Assembly: GCF_031085165.1 (NCBI RefSeq)
Contig: NZ_JAVHTY010000003.1
Span: 806,001-870,000 of the forward strand
DNA: 64,000 nt
Direction: 5' to 3'
DNA from: Pseudomonas sp. 102515
GTDB lineage: Bacteria; Pseudomonadota; Gammaproteobacteria; Pseudomonadales; Pseudomonadaceae
A program made the translations under genes and the position numbers. The notes under the pieces are model-generated. The model saw only the letters and a program-made list of their open reading frames with translations, was not told where the DNA came from and did not search any database. This document shows, in pieces, positions 60,723 through 64,000 of the stretch. Positions within the stretch are counted from its first letter, which is position 1; each line of letters opens with the position of its first letter.

Positions 60723-62201
60723 ATGACCCGCGACGACTTCCTGCGCCTGGCCGCTCAAGGCTATAACCGCATTCCCCTGGCCTTCGAAACCCTGGCCGAC
60801 TTCGACACGCCCCTGTCCATCTACCTGAAGCTGGCCGACGGCCCCAATTCCTATCTCCTGGAATCGGTGCAGGGCGGCGAGAAATGGGGGCGTTATTCCA
60901 TCATCGGCCTGCCCTGCAGCCGTGTACTGCGCGTCCATGGTCATCGCGTGGTGGTCAGCGATGCCGGTCGCGAGGTCGAGGTGATCGAGCAGTGCGACGA
61001 TCCCCTGGCCTTCGTCGAAGCCTTCAAGGCGCGCTATCGCGTGCCGACGCTGGATGGCCTGCCACGCTTCAACGGCGGCCTGGTGGGCTACTTCGGCTAC
61101 GACAGCGTGCGCTACGTGGAGCGGCGCCTGGCGGCCTGCCCCAATCCCGATCCGCTGGGTACGCCCGACATCCTGCTGATGGTGTCCGACGCCGTGGTGG
61201 TGTTCGACAACCTGGCCGGCAAGATCCATGCGATCGTACTGGCCGATCCGGACGAGGCCGACGCCTTCGACGCCGCCCAGGCGCGCTTGGCCGACATCCT
61301 CGACCGCCTGCGCCAGCCCATCGTGCCGCGCCGCGGCCTGGATCTTTCCGCCCCGGCCGGCCCGGAGCCGAGCTTCCGGTCCAGCTTCAGTCGCGAGGAT
61401 TTCGAAGGCGCGGTGCAGCGCATCAAGGACTACATCCTGGCCGGCGACTGCATGCAGGTAGTGCCCTCGCAGCGCATGTCCATCGCCTTCCAGGCGGCGC
61501 CCATCGACCTCTATCGGGCGCTGCGCTGCTTCAACCCCACGCCCTACATGTATTTCTTCAACTTCGGCGCCTTCCATGTGGTGGGCAGTTCGCCGGAGGT
61601 CCTGGTGCGGGTGGAGGACGGCGAGATCACCGTGCGCCCCATCGCCGGGACCCGTCCGCGCGGCGCCACCGAAGAAGCCGATCTGGCGCTGGAGCGCGAC
61701 CTGCTGGCCGATGCCAAGGAGCTGGCCGAGCACCTGATGCTGATCGACCTGGGACGCAACGACGTGGGTCGGGTCTCCAGCACCGGCAGCGTGACCCTGA
61801 CCGAGAAGATGGTCATCGAGCGTTATTCCAACGTGATGCACATCGTCAGCAACGTGACCGGCCGCCTCAAGCCCGAGCTGAGCGCCATGGACGCCCTGCG
61901 CGCCATCCTGCCGGCCGGAACCCTGTCCGGGGCGCCGAAGATCCGCGCCATGGAGATCATCGACGAACTGGAGCCGGTCAAGCGGGGCATCTACGGCGGC
62001 GCCGTGGGCTACCTGGCCTGGAACGGCAACATGGACACCGCCATCGCCATCCGCACCGCGGTGATCAAGGACGGCGAGCTGCACGTGCAGGCCGGGGCAG
62101 GCATCGTCGCCGACTCGGTGCCGGCGCTGGAGTGGGAAGAGACCCTCAACAAGCGTCGTGCCATGTTCCGCGCCGTCACCCTTGCCGAACAGTCCGTCTG
62201 A
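60723..62201 (+). CDS. trpE: Anthranilate synthase component I
   Basis: A 492-residue chorismate-utilising enzyme that forms anthranilate with TrpG. The N-terminal [15 protein letters not shown] includes the LLES feedback site for tryptophan; catalytic blocks are [50 protein letters not shown] and [16 protein letters not shown], with [15 protein letters not shown] and [12 protein letters not shown] near the end. The start is the ATG at 60723. TrpG follows only ten bases after the stop, so the two subunits are produced together. Confidence 0.97.
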   Translation: MTRDDFLRLAAQGYNRIPLAFETLADFDTPLSIYLKLADGPNSYLLESVQGGEKWGRYSIIGLPCSRVLRVHGHRVVVSDAGREVEVIEQCDDPLAFVEAFKARYRVPTLDGLPRFNGGLVGYFGYDSVRYVERRLAACPNPDPLGTPDILLMVSDAVVVFDNLAGKIHAIVLADPDEADAFDAAQARLADILDRLRQPIVPRRGLDLSAPAGPEPSFRSSFSREDFEGAVQRIKDYILAGDCMQVVPSQRMSIAFQAAPIDLYRALRCFNPTPYMYFFNFGAFHVVGSSPEVLVRVEDGEITVRPIAGTRPRGATEEADLALERDLLADAKELAEHLMLIDLGRNDVGRVSSTGSVTLTEKMVIERYSNVMHIVSNVTGRLKPELSAMDALRAILPAGTLSGAPKIRAMEIIDELEPVKRGIYGGAVGYLAWNGNMDTAIAIRTAVIKDGELHVQAGAGIVADSVPALEWEETLNKRRAMFRAVTLAEQSV

Positions 62202-62211
62202 GGAATCCACC

Positions 62212-62805
62212 ATGTTGCTGATGCTCGATAACTACGATTCCTTCACCTATAACCTGGTGCAGTACCTGGGCGAGCTGGGCGCCGAGGTCAAGGTTGTCCG
62301 TAACGACGAGGTCCCGGTCGAGGCGCTCGAGGAGCTGGCGCCGGAGCGCATCGTCGTCTCCCCCGGTCCCTGCACGCCCAACGAGGCGGGCATCTCCCTG
62401 GCCACCCTGGAGCGCTTCGCCGGCAAGCTGCCGGTGCTGGGCGTCTGCCTGGGTCACCAGAGCCTGGGCCAGGCTTTCGGCGGCGAGGTGGTCCGGGCCC
62501 GCGAGCCGATGCACGGCAAGACCAGCCCGGTCTACCACAACGGCGAAGGCGTCTTCGCCGGCCTGCCCAATCCCGTCACCGTGACCCGCTATCACTCGCT
62601 GGTGGTTAAGCGCGAGACCCTACCCGAGTGCCTGGAGATCACCGCCTGGACCCAGCATCCGGACGGCAGCATGGACGAGATCATGGGCCTGCGGCACCGC
62701 GAGTTCATGATCGAGGGGGTGCAGTTCCACCCCGAGTCCATCCTCACCGAGCATGGCCATGACCTCTTGGCCAACTTTCTCCAGCAGCAGGGAGGGCGGC
62801 GCTAG
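62212..62805 (+). CDS. trpG: Anthranilate synthase component II (glutamine amidotransferase)
   Basis: A 197-residue class I amidotransferase. Cys79 in [13 protein letters not shown] is the nucleophile, and [15 protein letters not shown] carries the His and Glu of the triad; [20 protein letters not shown] is the family N-terminus. It feeds ammonia to TrpE. A TrpG-like enzyme may also serve in p-aminobenzoate synthesis. It is followed directly by trpD with the ATG adjacent to its TAG stop. Confidence 0.97.
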   Translation: MLLMLDNYDSFTYNLVQYLGELGAEVKVVRNDEVPVEALEELAPERIVVSPGPCTPNEAGISLATLERFAGKLPVLGVCLGHQSLGQAFGGEVVRAREPMHGKTSPVYHNGEGVFAGLPNPVTVTRYHSLVVKRETLPECLEITAWTQHPDGSMDEIMGLRHREFMIEGVQFHPESILTEHGHDLLANFLQQQGGRR

Positions 62806-63855
62806 ATGGACATCAAGCAGGCCCTGAATCGCATCAGCGGACAACTCGACCTCAACGTGGCCGAGATGCAGGCGGTGATGCGCCAGATCATGACCGGTGG
62901 CGCCGACGAGGCGCAGATCGGTGCCTTCCTCATGGGCATGCGCATCAAGAGCGAGACCATCGACGAGATCTGCGGCGCGGTCAGCGTGATGCGCGAACTG
63001 GCCACCCCGGTGGTGCTGCCGACCCTCGATCACGTGGTCGACGTGGTGGGCACCGGCGGCGATGGCGCCAATATCTTCAACGTTTCCTCGGCCTCGGTGT
63101 TCGTGGTCGCGGCGGCGGGCGGCAAGGTCGCCAAGCACGGCAATCGCGCGGTGTCCGGCAAGAGCGGCAGCGCCGATCTGCTGGAGGCCGCCGGCATCTA
63201 CCTGGAGCTGACGCCCGCGCAGATCGCGCGGTGCGTCGAGCAGGTGGGCGTCGGCTTCATGTTCGCCCAGTCGCACCACAGCGCCATGCGTCACGCCGCC
63301 GGGCCGCGCCGCTCCCTGGGGCTGCGCACCCTGTTCAACATGCTCGGTCCCCTGACCAACCCGGCCGGTGTCCGGCACCAGGTGGTCGGGGTGTTCAGCG
63401 CCGCGCTCTGCCGACCGCTGGCCGAGGTGCTGCAGCGGCTGGGCAGCCACCACGTGCTGGTGGTGCACTCCCGCGACGGCCTGGACGAATTCAGCCTGGC
63501 CGCGGCGACCCAGGTCGCCGAGCTCAAGGACGGCAGCATCAGCGAATACCAGGTGCTGCCGGAGGATCTGGGCATCAAGAGCCAGACCCTCGTCGGCCTC
63601 ACCGTGGACGGCCCCGAGGCCTCCCTGGCGCTGATCCGCGACGCCCTCGGCCGGCGCAAGACCGAAGCCGGGCAAAAGGCCGCCGACATGATCGTGCTCA
63701 ACGCCGGCGCGGCGCTCTATGCCGCGGATCTCGCCCACAGCCTGCACGAGGGGGTACTCTTGGCCCACGACGCGCTCTACAGCGGCCTGGCCCGGGAAAA
63801 GCTGGACGAGCTCGCCCATTTCACATCCGTCTATCGCGAGGAGGGTCGCCCGTGA
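62806..63855 (+). CDS. trpD: Anthranilate phosphoribosyltransferase
   Basis: A 349-residue enzyme that joins anthranilate to PRPP. The PRPP-binding [15 protein letters not shown] lies near residue 80, followed by [33 protein letters not shown] and [21 protein letters not shown]. The C-terminal half carries [11 protein letters not shown]. It has full length with an ATG immediately after the trpG stop. The stop overlaps the trpC start by three bases. Confidence 0.97.
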   Translation: MDIKQALNRISGQLDLNVAEMQAVMRQIMTGGADEAQIGAFLMGMRIKSETIDEICGAVSVMRELATPVVLPTLDHVVDVVGTGGDGANIFNVSSASVFVVAAAGGKVAKHGNRAVSGKSGSADLLEAAGIYLELTPAQIARCVEQVGVGFMFAQSHHSAMRHAAGPRRSLGLRTLFNMLGPLTNPAGVRHQVVGVFSAALCRPLAEVLQRLGSHHVLVVHSRDGLDEFSLAAATQVAELKDGSISEYQVLPEDLGIKSQTLVGLTVDGPEASLALIRDALGRRKTEAGQKAADMIVLNAGAALYAADLAHSLHEGVLLAHDALYSGLAREKLDELAHFTSVYREEGRP

Positions 63856-64000
63856 GTGTGCCAACCGTGTTGCAGAAGATCCTGGCCCGCAAGGCCGAGG
63901 AGATCGCCGAGCTCAAGGCCCGGACCAGCCTGGCCGAACTCGAGGCCCAGGCCCGTGCCGCCGACGCCCCGCGCGGCTTCGCCCGCGCCCTGCAGGCCCA
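63852..64000 (+). CDS. trpC: Indole-3-glycerol-phosphate synthase, N-terminal part (truncated by window edge)
   Basis: The first 49 codons are present. A GTG start overlapping the trpD stop begins [20 protein letters not shown], then FARALQA, the amphipathic N-terminal helices of TrpC that precede the TIM barrel. The order trpG-trpD-trpC is the usual Pseudomonas arrangement. The catalytic residues lie beyond the end of the window. Confidence 0.93.
   Translation, partial: MSVPTVLQKILARKAEEIAELKARTSLAELEAQARAADAPRGFARALQA

Overview
This 64 kb window is chromosomal DNA of a high-GC gammaproteobacterium, almost certainly a Pseudomonas. The evidence is gene content and order: hisBHAF / ctpA / envC / grxC-secB, then rarD-srkA, comF and paired acyl-CoA dehydrogenases, then rpsU-dnaG-rpoD, the lptD-surA-pdxA-ksgA-apaG-apaH operon, amgK-murU and the trp genes. 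Several loci differ from the P. aeruginosa and P. putida arrangements I remember, and a Pseudomonas oryzihabitans/psychrotolerans-type lineage is my best guess (low confidence, from memory). I see no prophage, IS transposase, CRISPR array or rRNA operon. Nearly all of the window is core genome with a few small accessory insertions.

Layout. 1-2711: end of the histidine operon (hisB partial, hisH, DUF2164 gene, hisA, hisF). 2741-4310: two tandem solute-binding proteins. 4335-7749 (minus): cell-envelope genes envC, ctpA and a YibQ-like deacetylase. 7883-9884: a small reductase, then rhodanese-grxC-secB. A perfect bidirectional hairpin separates these from rarD, srkA, a Tat-exported PhoX phosphatase with a PhoB-type box, and comF. 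14792-19017: mixed accessory genes (membrane protein, hydrolase, cupin, DUF1810, MHS transporter, thioredoxin-like). 19164-22926: two long acyl-CoA dehydrogenases, the first behind PsrA-like operators. 23287-29846: a Pmp3-type peptide gene, then a four-gene signalling operon (CHASE3/GAF hybrid kinase with three receiver domains, CheR, CheB, receiver-kinase) with no chemoreceptor, CheA or CheW. 29943-31651: uronate oxidation (udh plus SMP-30 lactonase). 31812-33711: acyltransferase and DUF4337 protein. 33778-47187: tRNA-Ile2, rpoD, dnaG, rpsU, tsaD, plsY, folB-folK, cca, and the stress cluster spoVR-yeaH-yeaG. 47548-55437 (minus): glpE, apaH, apaG, ksgA, pdxA, surA, lptD. 55557-60480 (plus unless stated): amgK-murU-djlA, a minus-strand DUF3530 gene, rpe-gph. 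60606-64000: trp leader peptide, trpE, trpG, trpD and the start of trpC.

The most unusual content is non-coding. A 146-bp nested palindrome occurs twice (15195-15340 and 50168-50313). The copies differ at about 27 positions, yet several differences come as compensating pairs that keep the helices, so the structure appears to be selected. A second, unrelated 167-bp nested palindrome fills the apaG-apaH gap, and a REP-like cluster lies next to cca. Three of these four elements overlap a stop codon of a flanking gene. At spoVR/cca the only visible Shine-Dalgarno sequence of cca is the 3' arm of the spoVR terminator hairpin. Other regulatory candidates are a Trp-Arg-Trp leader peptide before trpE, a PhoB box before phoX and PsrA-type palindromes before the first acyl-CoA dehydrogenase gene.
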